Shown here piece after piece: positions 38,985 to 47,227 of a stretch of 64,000 nucleotides of DNA. A model generated the notes under the pieces. The model had not been told where the DNA came from, did not search any database, and saw only the letters and a list, made by a program, of their open reading frames with translations. Position numbers and translations under genes: made by a program. Location: NCBI RefSeq assembly GCF_014127485.1, contig NZ_CP059903.1, positions 868,001 to 932,000 of the forward strand, written 5' to 3'. Each line of letters starts with the position of its first letter. Within the stretch, counting starts at the first letter, position 1. The DNA comes from Nocardioides dongkuii. GTDB lineage: Bacteria > Actinomycetota > Actinomycetes > Propionibacteriales > Nocardioidaceae.

Positions 38985-41006
38985 GTGCCCGACGCCGACC
39001 GCCCCGACCAGACCGTCCCGGAGGTGCTCGCGGCTGCCGTCTCCGCGCTCGGCGGCCAGGAGCGCGAGGGGCAGGTCGCGATGGCGGAGGCGGTCGCGGC
39101 GGCGATGTCCGACGGCCGGCACCTGCTCGTCCAGGCCGGCACCGGCACCGGCAAGTCGCTGGGCTACCTGGTGCCCAGCCTGCTCCACGGCGAGCGGGTC
39201 GTGGTCGCCACCGCGACCCTCGCCCTGCAGCACCAGCTGGTCGAGCGAGACCTGCCGCGGCTCGCCGAGGCGGTCAAGGGCGTGCCCGGCGTCGACACGT
39301 CGTACGCCGTGCTGAAGGGCCGCTCCAATTACGCCTGCCTGCACCGCGTGCGCGAGGGCGTGCCCGACGACCAGGGCGCGCTGGTGAAGATGCCCGAGGG
39401 CTCGCTGGGCGCCAAGGTGCTCGAGCTCCGGTCCTGGGTCGAGCAGGAGGCCGAGGACGGCGGCACCGGCGAGCGCGACCACGCGCCGCGGCACACCGAC
39501 CGCGAGTGGCGCCAGGTGAGCGTCAACCACCGCGAGTGCCTGGGCGCCGCGAAGTGCCCGTTCGGCCAGGAGTGCTTCGCCGAGCTGGCGCGCGAGCGGG
39601 CGCACAAGTCCCACCTCGTGGTCACCAACCACTCGCTGCTCGCGATCGACGCGATCGAGGGGGTGCCGATGATCCCCGACTACGACGTGGTGGTCATCGA
39701 CGAGGCCCACGAGCTCACCGCCCGGGTCACCCAGGCCGCCACCGACGAGCTGTGGGCCGCCGAGGTCGAGCGCGCGGCCCGCCGGTCGCAGCGGTACGTC
39801 GACGGCTCGGAGGCCGACGACCTCGCCGACGCGGCCGACGCGCTGCGCGGCGCGATCGGCGACGCAACCCCGGGCCGCTTCGAGCGGGTGCCCGACGACC
39901 TCGCGGACGCGCTGGCCCTGGTGCGCGACGCGGCGCGCGCGTGCTTCTCGGCGTACCCCAAGGCCGACGGGGGCGAGAAGGGCGGCGACGCCGACGCCGG
40001 CCGCACCCAGGCCCGCGGCGCGGTGCAGGAGGTGTTCGCGACCGCCGAGCGGATGGCGGCGGGCTCCGACGCCGACGTGCTGTGGCTCTCCGAGGGCACC
40101 GACCGGATCCCCCCGCGGCTGTGCGTGGCGCCGCTCCAGGTCTGGGGCACGATGCGCGACAAGCTGCTCACCGACAAGACCGTCGTGATGACCTCGGCGA
40201 CGCTGATGCTGGGCGGCGACTTCGGCAACCTCGCCTCCAGCGTGGGGCTCAAGCCGTCCGAGCGGGTGCTCGAGGGGGCGCCCGCGTCGGCCTCCGCCAG
40301 CGGCGCCGGTGACACCAAGGGCACCGCGCTGCCGTGGCGCGGCGTCGACGTCGGCTCGCCGTTCGACTACGGCCGGCAGGGGATCCTCTACGTCGCGCGG
40401 CACCTCCCGCCGCCCGGCCGCGACGGCCTGGGCCCGGCCCAGCTCGACGAGATCGTCGAGCTCGTCGACGCCGCCGAGGGCCGCACGCTCGGGCTGTTCT
40501 CCTCCCGGCGCGCGGCCGAGACCGCAGCGGAGGCGGTCCGCGAGCGGCTCCCGCACCTGACCACCCTCGCGCAGGGCGACGCCCAGCTGCCCGAGCTCGC
40601 CAAGCAGTTCGTCGAGGACCCGCACACCTGCCTGTTCGGCACGCTCTCCCTGTGGCAGGGGCTCGACGTGCCGGGCGAGACCTGCCAGCTGGTGCTGATC
40701 GACCGGATCCCGTTCCCGCGGCCCGACGACCCGCTGATGTCCGCGCGCCAGAAGGCCGCCGACAAGGCCGGCGGCAACGGCTTCATGCAGGTCGCCGCCA
40801 CCCACGCCGCCCTGCTTCTCGCCCAGGGCGCCGGCCGGCTGATCCGCACCACCACCGACCGCGGCGTGGTCGCCGTCCTCGACCCGAGGCTCGCGACCGC
40901 CCGCTACGGAGGCTTCCTCAAGTCCAGCCTCCCGCCGATGTGGACCACCACCGACCCCGCCGTCGTCCGGAAGGCCCTCTCCCGCCTCGCCGCCGACCCC
41001 AGCTGA
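38985..41006 (+). CDS. dinG: DinG/XPD-type ATP-dependent DNA helicase
   Basis: A 673-aa superfamily 2 helicase. Walker A is AGTGTGKSLGY at about 51-61. Cysteines in NYACLHRV and in the CLGAAKCPFGQECF region are placed for an iron-sulfur cluster. Walker B is VVIDEAHELTA. The C-terminal motor has TLSLWQGLDVPGETCQLVLIDRIPFPRP and QGAGRLIRTTTDRGVVAVLDPR. DinG-type helicases unwind DNA-RNA hybrids and forks during repair. The damage-type promoter and its place near lexA agree with that role. Confidence 0.93.
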   Translation: MPDADRPDQTVPEVLAAAVSALGGQEREGQVAMAEAVAAAMSDGRHLLVQAGTGTGKSLGYLVPSLLHGERVVVATATLALQHQLVERDLPRLAEAVKGVPGVDTSYAVLKGRSNYACLHRVREGVPDDQGALVKMPEGSLGAKVLELRSWVEQEAEDGGTGERDHAPRHTDREWRQVSVNHRECLGAAKCPFGQECFAELARERAHKSHLVVTNHSLLAIDAIEGVPMIPDYDVVVIDEAHELTARVTQAATDELWAAEVERAARRSQRYVDGSEADDLADAADALRGAIGDATPGRFERVPDDLADALALVRDAARACFSAYPKADGGEKGGDADAGRTQARGAVQEVFATAERMAAGSDADVLWLSEGTDRIPPRLCVAPLQVWGTMRDKLLTDKTVVMTSATLMLGGDFGNLASSVGLKPSERVLEGAPASASASGAGDTKGTALPWRGVDVGSPFDYGRQGILYVARHLPPPGRDGLGPAQLDEIVELVDAAEGRTLGLFSSRRAAETAAEAVRERLPHLTTLAQGDAQLPELAKQFVEDPHTCLFGTLSLWQGLDVPGETCQLVLIDRIPFPRPDDPLMSARQKAADKAGGNGFMQVAATHAALLLAQGAGRLIRTTTDRGVVAVLDPRLATARYGGFLKSSLPPMWTTTDPAVVRKALSRLAADPS

Positions 41007-41048
41007 CGCCCCCTGGAGGCCGAGTCGGCGTGAGTGTGCACGGGTCCC

Positions 41049-41103
41049 GCCGGGACGTCATACGAACGGGTGGCGATGACGACCAGGGCGTATGACGTCC
41101 GGC
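41049..41103. repeat. GACGTCATACG palindromic repeat, copy 3
   Basis: GCCGGGACGTCATACG and CGTATGACGTCCGGC are inverted arms around a GGGTGGCGATGACGACC centre, the same architecture as the pair behind miaB. It lies between convergent genes. A CCGAGTCGGCGTGAG element at about 41022 precedes it. Confidence 0.7.
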
Positions 41104-41113
41104 GCACGAACGC

Positions 41114-42727
41114 TCACCTGCTGTAGCGGGTGGCCTTCTTCGTCGACACCGTGAGCCGCGCCCGCTGGTTGTCGTCGCGGGGCGCCCCCTGGCAGGAGAA
41201 GTAGCTGCCCTGGAAGCAGTCGAAGCGGCGGCTGGCGTTGACCATCGTCACCTCGGCGTAGCGGATCGCGCGGGACCCGAACGGCACCGTGACGCCGCCG
41301 CGTCCGGACCGGCCGAGACGGACCAGCCGGGTCTGGAACCGACCGGACTTGGTGCGCACGGTGACCACCGCGGCGGGCGAGGCCACCTTCGGCCCGAGGT
41401 CGACGGCGACTCGCAGGCGCCAGGCCTTGCCCATCGACCCGCGCCGCTGGACGCGCACCGTCGAGCTGCTCAGGTGGTCGATCCGGGTGGTGGTGCGGCG
41501 GGTGTCGCGGCGACCGACGCGGAGCACGCCCGCCAAGGCGGCGACGGGGTACGACGCGCCCTCGTCGTACGCCGTGGCCGGCCGGCGGTTGGCGGCAGCG
41601 AAGCGCGCGACGGTGCGCGGGAGCTTCATCTTGCGCGCGGCCAGCACCGCGGCGACGGCCCGCATCGAGTGCGGGTCGGTGCGGCGGGCGTTGCCGGCCG
41701 CCTTGCGCCACATGTCCCGGACGATCGTGGGCAGCCCGCCCTGGGCGGCGGGGGAGCGCTCGGTGAGGTAGCGGAAGAAGATCCAGCTGCCGTAGACGCG
41801 GATCCCGGAGCCGTCGTCGATCGACCGCGACGGCTGCGCGAGCGGGCTCTGCCGGAGGTACTGCCGGTTGTCGTTGACCCCGTCGTACAGCTCGTCCTCG
41901 ACCCAGGCCGCGGTCGACTCCAGGAACCAGCCGTCCTCGAAGATGTCGTAGGCGTACTGGACGGCGTGGAAGTACTCGTGCGCCGCGGTCACCTGGAGGT
42001 TCTCCAGCGGGGTGTTCGCCGGGAACTCGGCCCTGCTGTAGTCGTCGTCGAGCACGCAGTAGGCGGGCGCCGCGGGCCGGGTCGGCTCGTCGTCGGGCGC
42101 GCAGTAGCCGTAGAGCCCGTCGGAGCCGATGTCGGCGAGGTAGATGTCGGTCTTGGCGTTGCCGCCGCGGTTGCCGTCGGCCACCGGCGTGCGATAGCCG
42201 GCGCGGACGTAGGTGTCGTGGATCGAGGTCAGCGTGGCCAGCACGGTCTCGACGTGGTCGGGGATCCCGTCGCCGTCACCGTCGGCGAGGTCGGGAGCGT
42301 CGCCGGTGGCCCGGGCCCAGTGGACGCAGACGACCCCGCAGGTCGAGGTGGGGTCGGCGTTGGGGCCGTAGCCGTTGCCGAGCGGGTCGCGCGGGCCGTC
42401 GGTGGGCCGGGCCAGGATCCGGTCGGCCTCGCCGAAGCGGTCCTCGGGCAGGTCGCCGGCCGCGAGCGCCAGGTCGTGCAGCACGATCGTGGCGTCGCGG
42501 CCCTGCGGGTCGCCGGAGAGCACGTCGCGCGCCTCCTCGAGCACCTCGACCGCGGCGGCCTCCGTGCCGCCCTCCGTGCCGGCCGCAGGACCCGGCGTCG
42601 GGTCGGTCGCCGCCGGCGCCGCGACCGCGGGGCCGGGCGCCGTCAGCAGCGAGGCGGCGACCGCCAGGGCGCCGAGGACGACGGCGGCCGTGCGAGTGCG
42701 GGGACGAGCGGGCACGAGGATCTCCAT
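41114..42727 (-). CDS. Secreted MXAN_6640-type putative metalloprotease
   Basis: A 537-aa exported protein: signal peptide (AAVVLGALAVAASLLTAPGPAVA), a pro-region, a Ca-binding-like DGDGDGIPDHVE segment and the zinc motif VTAAHEYFHAVQYAYD (HExxH) with a downstream FLESTAAWVEDELYD glutamate, as in MXAN_6640-family putative metalloproteases. The C-terminal ~130 residues look like an extra beta domain with two cysteines near the end. Substrate unknown. Confidence 0.87.
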   Translation of the reverse strand: MEILVPARPRTRTAAVVLGALAVAASLLTAPGPAVAAPAATDPTPGPAAGTEGGTEAAAVEVLEEARDVLSGDPQGRDATIVLHDLALAAGDLPEDRFGEADRILARPTDGPRDPLGNGYGPNADPTSTCGVVCVHWARATGDAPDLADGDGDGIPDHVETVLATLTSIHDTYVRAGYRTPVADGNRGGNAKTDIYLADIGSDGLYGYCAPDDEPTRPAAPAYCVLDDDYSRAEFPANTPLENLQVTAAHEYFHAVQYAYDIFEDGWFLESTAAWVEDELYDGVNDNRQYLRQSPLAQPSRSIDDGSGIRVYGSWIFFRYLTERSPAAQGGLPTIVRDMWRKAAGNARRTDPHSMRAVAAVLAARKMKLPRTVARFAAANRRPATAYDEGASYPVAALAGVLRVGRRDTRRTTTRIDHLSSSTVRVQRRGSMGKAWRLRVAVDLGPKVASPAAVVTVRTKSGRFQTRLVRLGRSGRGGVTVPFGSRAIRYAEVTMVNASRRFDCFQGSYFSCQGAPRDDNQRARLTVSTKKATRYSR

Positions 42728-42779
42728 CCGAGAACGAGCGACGAGCAGACGTCGATCCTCGCACGCAGCGCCGACAACC

Positions 42780-43496
42780 TCAGACTCGTCGCAGGACCGC
42801 GGTGACCTTCCCGAGGATCGTCGCGTGGGTGCCGTCGATCGGGTCGTAGGCGTCGTTGTGGGGGAGCAGCCAGACCTTGCCGTCCTTGCGGCGGAACGTC
42901 TTGACCGTCGCCTCGCCGTCGAGCAGCGCGGCGACCATGTCGCCGTTCTCGGCGGTCTGCTCGCGCCGGATCACGACGTAGTCACCGCTGCAGATCGCCG
43001 CGTCGATCATCGAGTCGCCGGAGACCTCGAGCAGGAACAGCTCGCCCTCGCCGACCAGCTGCTTAGGCAGCGGGAAGACGTCCTCGAAGCGCTCCTCGGC
43101 CAGGATCGGGCCACCGGCCGCGATCCGCCCGAGCAGCGGGACGTTGGTCGGGACCGGGGCGGCGTCGCCGACACCGGTCTCGTCGTACGACGACTCCTCG
43201 GCGCTGCTGAGCGTGCGGCGGGCCGCCATCACCTCGGGCAGGAACACCTCGAGCGCGCGCGGCCGGTTGGGGTCGCGCTTGAGGAACCCCTTCTCCTCCA
43301 GGACCTTCAGCTGGTGGGCCACGCTCGAGGAGCTGGTCAGACCGACGGCCTGCCCGATCTCACGCATGCTCGGCGGGTAGCCGCGCTTCTCGATGCTGTC
43401 CTTGATGTGGCCGAGCACGCCCAGCTGGCGGGGGGTGAGGCCGGTCGCGTCGGGCGGCCCGTCGGGCAGCTCGCGGACGTTCTTCTTGGTGGCCAT
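42780..43496 (-). CDS. lexA: SOS repressor LexA
   Basis: A 238-aa LexA. The winged HTH ([34 protein letters not shown]) is followed by the autocleavage Ala-Gly in RIAAGGPI, the catalytic Ser in SGDSMIDA and the Lys in ATVKTFRR. The ATG at 43496 gives the family length; the frame upstream runs over its own operators. It represses SOS genes until RecA filaments trigger self-cleavage. It is divergent from the LysM gene. Confidence 0.97.
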   Translation of the reverse strand: MATKKNVRELPDGPPDATGLTPRQLGVLGHIKDSIEKRGYPPSMREIGQAVGLTSSSSVAHQLKVLEEKGFLKRDPNRPRALEVFLPEVMAARRTLSSAEESSYDETGVGDAAPVPTNVPLLGRIAAGGPILAEERFEDVFPLPKQLVGEGELFLLEVSGDSMIDAAICSGDYVVIRREQTAENGDMVAALLDGEATVKTFRRKDGKVWLLPHNDAYDPIDGTHATILGKVTAVLRRV

Positions 43497-43573
43497 GCGG
43501 GACGCCTTTCGTCTGGGCCGTCGACGGCCCGGCTTGCTCGTGGCCCCACGGTAGTCCTCCTGCCGCCCCAGTT

Positions 43574-43669
43574 TCAAACACTTGTTCGAACGGCGTGTCG
43601 TTCGAACAAATGTTCGTCGGACCCTTGATTCTGTTCGAACACCTGATCTAGTCTCGTACACATGTTCGA
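43574..43669. promoter_or_regulatory. Cluster of four SOS boxes between lexA and the LysM gene
   Basis: The actinobacterial LexA site is TCGAACNNNTGTTCGA-like. Four matches occur: TCAAACACTTGTTCGA at 43574-43589, TCGAACAAATGTTCGT at 43602-43617, a weaker TCGAACACCTGATCTA at 43635-43650, and TCGTACACATGTTCGA at 43654-43669. They would allow LexA to control both divergent genes. Confidence 0.85.
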
Positions 43670-43679
43670 TCCGGACGGA

Positions 43680-43702
43680 CTGTCGGTGGCTCCCACTAGA
43701 CA
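43680..43702 (+). promoter_or_regulatory. RecA-NDp/PafBC-like promoter of the LysM gene
   Basis: CTGTCGGTG (43680-43688), 8 nt, then TAGACA (43697-43702). It lies 11 nt downstream of the last SOS box, so the LysM gene may be under both LexA and PafBC control. Confidence 0.6.
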
Positions 43703-43754
43703 TCAGTCCGACCGCACGATCCAAGGCTGACCGCCACTTCCCCAGGAGGTCCCG

Positions 43755-44081
43755 ATGAGCACGATGACCCACCCGATGGTTCCCACCACGACCCTGCGCC
43801 TGACCCGGCGCGGCCGGCTGGCGGTGTTCGTGCTGTCGATGGCCGTCCTGCTCGCCGTCGGCCTGTTCGTCGCGGCCGGCTCGGTCGCCAGCAACGAGAG
43901 CGGCGCCGCCGCGCCCACCACCGTGGTCACCGTCGGCACCGGCGAGACCCTCTGGGACATCGCCGCCGACGCCAGCGGCGACGGCGACACGCGCGAGATG
44001 GTGCAGCGCATCGAGCGGCTCAACGCCCTCGACTCGGCGATGCTCGTCGCCGGCCAGCGGCTCCGCGTCCCCACGGAGTAG
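43755..44081 (+). CDS. LysM-domain SOS cell-division inhibitor (DivS/Rv2719c-like)
   Basis: A 108-aa membrane protein: one N-terminal helix ([21 protein letters not shown]) then a single LysM domain ([21 protein letters not shown]...[19 protein letters not shown]). Position opposite lexA and domain content match the SOS-induced division inhibitors YneA, DivS and Rv2719c. AGGAGGT precedes the ATG. Control sites for LexA and probably PafBC lie upstream. Function is by synteny and architecture. Confidence 0.85.
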   Translation: MSTMTHPMVPTTTLRLTRRGRLAVFVLSMAVLLAVGLFVAAGSVASNESGAAAPTTVVTVGTGETLWDIAADASGDGDTREMVQRIERLNALDSAMLVAGQRLRVPTE

Positions 44082-44177
44082 CCCGCACACACAGACTTCG
44101 TCAGCCGCCTCGACCCCGGCTGACGGGCCGGGGAAGACAGGGGCGGGGCCAGCGGTGGCCCCGCCCCTGCGGCATTT

Positions 44178-44197
44178 CCCGGTGGTTGAGCAGCGAA
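44178..44197. repeat. Family C repeat fragment
   Basis: CCCGGTGGTTGAGCAGCGAA repeats the left end of the full unit that starts 30 nt further on. The 366-nt gap 44082-44447 holds only this fragment, the full copy and half of the split copy. Confidence 0.6.
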
Positions 44198-44207
44198 TCC
44201 GCGCCCA

Positions 44208-44354
44208 CCCGGTGGTTGAGCAGCGAAGCCGCGCTAGCGGGTGAGCGTTGTCGAAACCCGGTGAGCCGACGTACGGCGGTGGTGGGGGTCGTGGGGATGC
44301 TGCGGGGGTCTCGACAACGGTCAGGCGCGGGGCGCCTTCCCTGCTCGACCACCG
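44208..44354. repeat. Family C dispersed repeat, intact copy
   Basis: It runs from ACCCGGTGGTTGAGCAG to CTGCTCGACCACCG. Internal blocks are GCGTTGTCGAAACCCGGTG, GCCGACGTACGGCGGTGG and CTGCGGGGGTCTCGACAACG. The last block is the sequence in which the IS110 element sits in the neighbouring copy, so this copy shows the empty target. Confidence 0.8.
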
Positions 44355-44356
44355 CC

Positions 44357-44441
44357 GGGGGTTGAGCAGCGAGGCCGCACTAGCGGGTGAGCGTTGTCGA
44401 AACCCGGTGAGCCGGCGTACGGCGGTGGCAGGCTGCGGGGG
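44357..44441. repeat. Family C repeat, left part of the copy split by IS110
   Basis: It starts GGGTTGAGCAGCGAGGCCGC, continues with the same GTTGTCGAAACCCGG and GCCGGCGTACGGCGGTGG blocks and stops after GGCTGCGGGGG, where IS110 begins. The remainder is at 45811-45855. Confidence 0.8.
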
Positions 44442-44447
44442 ACGCTC

Positions 44448-45527
44448 CTATGTTGCGTCAAGGGGTGATGGTGGGTTCTCGAGGCGTCGGTAGAGGTCGC
44501 GGGCGATGTAGCGCTTGAGGCATCGGCGGATCTCGCGGGGGTTCTTGCCTTCGGTGGTGCGGCGGGCGGTGTAGTCGCGGGTGGGTTGGTGGCAGCGTTG
44601 CCGGGTGATGGCGATGGTGTGCAGGGCGCGGTTGAGTTGTCGGTCGCCGTAGCGGTTGAGGCGGTAGCGGTTGGTGGTTTGGCCGGAGTTGGCGGGGATG
44701 GGTGCGGCGCCGGCGAGCATCGCGAAGGCTGCTTCGGAGTGGATGCGGCCGGGGTGGGACCAGGCGCACAGCACGATCGCGGCGGTGATCGGTCCGATTC
44801 CGGGTTGGTCGAGGAGGTCTGGGCGCCATGACTTCACGATGGCGGTGATGGTCTTCTCGTAGTCGTCGGCCTCGGCCTGCAGGTGTTGGCTGCGGCGGGC
44901 CAGGGTCCGCAGTGTGGTCACGGTCGTGGTGGTCTCGAGGTCCCAGGTGGTGTGGGTGCGCATCGCGGCGGCGGTGCGGATCATCGTTTTCAGTTGCTGG
45001 CCTCGAAAGCGGCTCCGGATCTGTTCGGGGGCGGCGATGATCAGGGCGAACAGTTGCCGTTGCGCATCGCCGGCTGCCTGGATCGCGGAGCGTCGTGCGG
45101 TGACCAGGACGGCCAGGGCTTGGCGGTCGCCACCGGTGCGTGGGGTGCCGAGTCGGGGTCGGGCTAGGGCCTCGCGGGCGGCGCGGATCGCGTCGAGGGG
45201 GTCGGACTTCGCGCCGTTGCGGCGCTTGGCCCGCACGGGCCGGTCGAGCTCGATGACGACCTCGCTGCGCTCGCTGAGGGTTCGGGTCAGGCCGGCGCCG
45301 TGGCTGCCGGTTCCCTCGATCGCCCAGGCACGCAGGGCGGCGTGACGCTCGGTGAACTCGATGAGCTCGGCGTAGCCCTCGCAGGTGGCCTCGACGGTGA
45401 TCTCACCGAGCACTCCACCGGTACGGGCATCGACGACGGCAGCCGAGTGGGTGTGCACGTGGGTGTCGACGCCGATGACGACGTCGACTACCTCCCGCAG
45501 GTCGATCGAGTCAGTCAGACTGGTCAT
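44448..45527 (-). CDS. IS110 family transposase (DEDD recombinase)
   Basis: A complete 359-aa recombinase. The N-terminal RuvC-like DEDD domain has VIGVDTHVHTHSAAVVD and WAIEGTGSHGAGL, then AKRRNGAKSDPLDAIRA. The C-terminal Transposase_20 domain has DLLDQPGIGPITAAIVLCAW and GAAPIPANSGQTTNRYRLNRYGDRQLNRALHTIA, including the conserved Ser region. AAGGAG lies 7 nt before the ATG. It shows no frameshift, so the element may be active. Confidence 0.95.
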   Translation of the reverse strand: MTSLTDSIDLREVVDVVIGVDTHVHTHSAAVVDARTGGVLGEITVEATCEGYAELIEFTERHAALRAWAIEGTGSHGAGLTRTLSERSEVVIELDRPVRAKRRNGAKSDPLDAIRAAREALARPRLGTPRTGGDRQALAVLVTARRSAIQAAGDAQRQLFALIIAAPEQIRSRFRGQQLKTMIRTAAAMRTHTTWDLETTTTVTTLRTLARRSQHLQAEADDYEKTITAIVKSWRPDLLDQPGIGPITAAIVLCAWSHPGRIHSEAAFAMLAGAAPIPANSGQTTNRYRLNRYGDRQLNRALHTIAITRQRCHQPTRDYTARRTTEGKNPREIRRCLKRYIARDLYRRLENPPSPLDAT

Positions 45528-45810
45528 GCGTTCTCTCCTTGCCGGACGGGGACGTGGTTCCGGTCCGGGACGGAGAATCGGCAGGACTGTGATGAGACAC
45601 GTCGGGCGCCGCTAACGCCAGGCGGTCAAGCTCCTGATCAGGCCAGCTCCTCCGACCTGGGCCGGGGCCGACGACCACGAGCGGACAAGTCCCGAGGAAG
45701 GCACCTCTAAGTCCCCAAGGACTCGCAGGGCCAGTCTCGACAGGGGTCACACCCGCGGCCGTCGTACCCACAGCCCATCAGTGATCAGGGCTGCAAGGAA
45801 AGACTCACAG
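45528..45810 (-). ncRNA. Probable bridge RNA region of the IS110 element
   Basis: IS110-group elements encode a bridge RNA upstream of the transposase with loops that pair with target and donor. Read on the minus strand, TGTCGAGAC (45742-45734) equals the left side of the target (repeat reads GTTGTCGAGACCCCCGCAG). After a 5-nt gap comes CTGCGAG (45728-45722), which can pair with the right side CCCCGCAG with one mismatch. Order and spacing match a target-binding loop (left guide then right guide). AGGAGC near 45626, similar to the AGGAGCG at the element's right end, may be a donor guide. RNA ends were not determined. Confidence 0.65.
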
Positions 45811-45855
45811 TCTCGACAACGGTCAGGCGCGGGGCGCCTTCCCTGCTCGACCACC
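45811..45855. repeat. Family C repeat, right part of the copy split by IS110
   Basis: It starts TCTCGACAACGGTCAGGCGC and ends CTGCTCGACCACC, continuing the block that stops at 44441. Confidence 0.8.
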
Positions 45856-45859
45856 CCGC

Positions 45860-46246
45860 TCAGCGCGCGGCGCGCCGCCCGCCGGGCGGACGCGGCAGGT
45901 CCTCCGGGGCGCCCAGGACGTCGGGTCCGGTCGTCCCGACCGACGCCCGCGGCGGCGGGGGAGAGGTGATCCCCAGCCCGCGCAGCAGTCGCGCGACCAG
46001 CATCAGCCCGATGAACAGGCACGCGATCGCACCGGCCGACGCGAGCCCGAGGAACCACCACGCCTGCGTCTCGCCTCCGCGCGCGGAGGCTCCGAAGTCG
46101 ATCGCGGCGTACACCAGGTAGCCCCACGCGACGACCGCCAACGTCACTCCGACGGCGAGCGCCAAGAGCTCCGGACGGAACGTTCGGGGCTTGGGCGCCG
46201 CTCGTCGCGATCCCGCACGCTTCCCCTGGCTGGCCACGGCCGCCAT
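45860..46246 (-). CDS. Hypothetical two-helix membrane protein
   Basis: A 128-aa protein with a basic N-terminus (GKRAGSRRAAPKPRTF), two hydrophobic helices (LLALAVGVTLAVVAWGYLVYAAI and WWFLGLASAGAIACLFIGLMLVARLL) and a Pro/Arg-rich cytoplasmic tail. No domain recognised. It is divergent from the GAF-HATPase gene, 54 nt away. Confidence 0.7.
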   Translation of the reverse strand: MAAVASQGKRAGSRRAAPKPRTFRPELLALAVGVTLAVVAWGYLVYAAIDFGASARGGETQAWWFLGLASAGAIACLFIGLMLVARLLRGLGITSPPPPRASVGTTGPDVLGAPEDLPRPPGGRRAAR

Positions 46247-46288
46247 TGTGTCCGATGCGCCTACCCGACAGCGAAGGACTCGCAGGAC

Positions 46289-46294
46289 TAGGCT
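46289..46294 (+). promoter_or_regulatory. -10 element of the GAF-HATPase gene, leaderless type
   Basis: TAGGCT ends 6 nt before the GTG at 46301. Confidence 0.4.
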
Positions 46295-46300
46295 GACGCC

Positions 46301-47224
46301 GTGGAGGACGTGGGGGGTGCGGGCGCGACCCGCAGCGTGGACGGCGTCGAGAACGTCGCGCGCCGGGTCCTGGTGGAGCTCGCCGCGCTCACCAGTGCGC
46401 GACGCGCCGCGATCGCGTTGGCCGAGGGCGGCGGACGACGGCTCAAGTTCACCTCCACCGACCACCTCGACGCCCGCGAGCTCGCGTGGGACCACATCGA
46501 CGCCTACGACGACGTCCCGCTCACCAACGTCGTGCGCACCGGCCGGGCGCTCCTGGTGGCGATCGACGACCTCGAGCGCAGGTACGCCGAGTTCGCGCAG
46601 CGCCAGCGCGACGAGAGCGTGGTCGCGGTCGCGGTGGTGCCGCTGCCCGGCCCGTCCAGCGCGATCGGCGGGCTGCTCGTCTACTACGCCGAGCGACAGG
46701 CCTTCGACGACGGGCAGGCCGGCCAGCTCGCCGCGATCGCGCGCCGTACCGCCGAGGAGCTCACCGCGCTGCGGCCCGAGGCGCCCGACGAGGTGCGCCA
46801 CGACCTGATCACCCCGCCGGAGGGGGCGCGGGTCGCGACGACCGTCGTCACCGGTGACCCGCGGGCGGCCCGCGAGGCGCGTCGGTTCCTGCGCCGCGAG
46901 CTCGCCTCCTGGGACGTCGACGCCGAGCTGAGCGAGACCGCACAGCTGTGCGTCTCCGAGCTGGTCACCAACGCCGTCATGCACACCGGGACGCCCTCGG
47001 AGCTGCGGGTCAGCCTCACCATGGACGCGCTGACGCTCGTGGTCCGCGACCGCGGCGGCCGGTCCCAGACCCGGGCCGCGCCCGCGCCCCGTGGAGCGGA
47101 CCCGATGCGCGTGCACGGCCGCGGGCTGCAGCTGGTCGCCGCCCTGGCCCGCCGCTGGGGCACCGAGCGCGACACCGTCGGCACCGTCGTCTGGGTGGAG
47201 CTCGAGCGCGAGGCGGTCCACTGA
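46301..47224 (+). CDS. GAF domain plus RsbW-like ATPase protein
   Basis: A 307-aa soluble protein. The first ~170 residues form a GAF-like sensor (VLVELAALTSARRAAIALAEG...VVAVAVVPLPGPSSAIGGLLVYYAE). The C-terminus is an HATPase_c_2 domain of the anti-sigma-factor type: DPRAAREARRFLRRELASW, then the N-box ELVTNAVMHTGTP, VVRDRGG and GRGLQLVAALARRWG. It could be an RsbW-type switch protein or phosphatase regulator; no partner STAS or sigma gene is adjacent. The mismatch-glycosylase-like gene starts 3 nt after its stop. Confidence 0.85.
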   Translation: MEDVGGAGATRSVDGVENVARRVLVELAALTSARRAAIALAEGGGRRLKFTSTDHLDARELAWDHIDAYDDVPLTNVVRTGRALLVAIDDLERRYAEFAQRQRDESVVAVAVVPLPGPSSAIGGLLVYYAERQAFDDGQAGQLAAIARRTAEELTALRPEAPDEVRHDLITPPEGARVATTVVTGDPRAAREARRFLRRELASWDVDAELSETAQLCVSELVTNAVMHTGTPSELRVSLTMDALTLVVRDRGGRSQTRAAPAPRGADPMRVHGRGLQLVAALARRWGTERDTVGTVVWVELEREAVH

Positions 47225-47227
47225 GCC

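Larger units (their letters stand above)
44442..45810 (-). mobile_element. IS110-family insertion sequence
   Basis: The element is about 1.37 kb. Its ends are defined by the interrupted repeat: the intact copy reads CTGCGGGGG directly followed by TCTCGACAACGG, whereas here those two halves are 1369 nt apart. There are no terminal inverted repeats, as usual for IS110. In the transposase orientation the left junction reads TCGAGA-CT-GTGAG, with a CT dinucleotide like the IS621 core. The stop codon of the transposase is 6 nt from one end, and 283 nt of non-coding DNA precede the gene at the other end, the IS110-group layout. Confidence 0.88.

Noticed and set aside
45781-45855. Small gene next to the IS110 right end
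   Set aside because: Short frames there are made of the IS end and the repeat and show no coding character.
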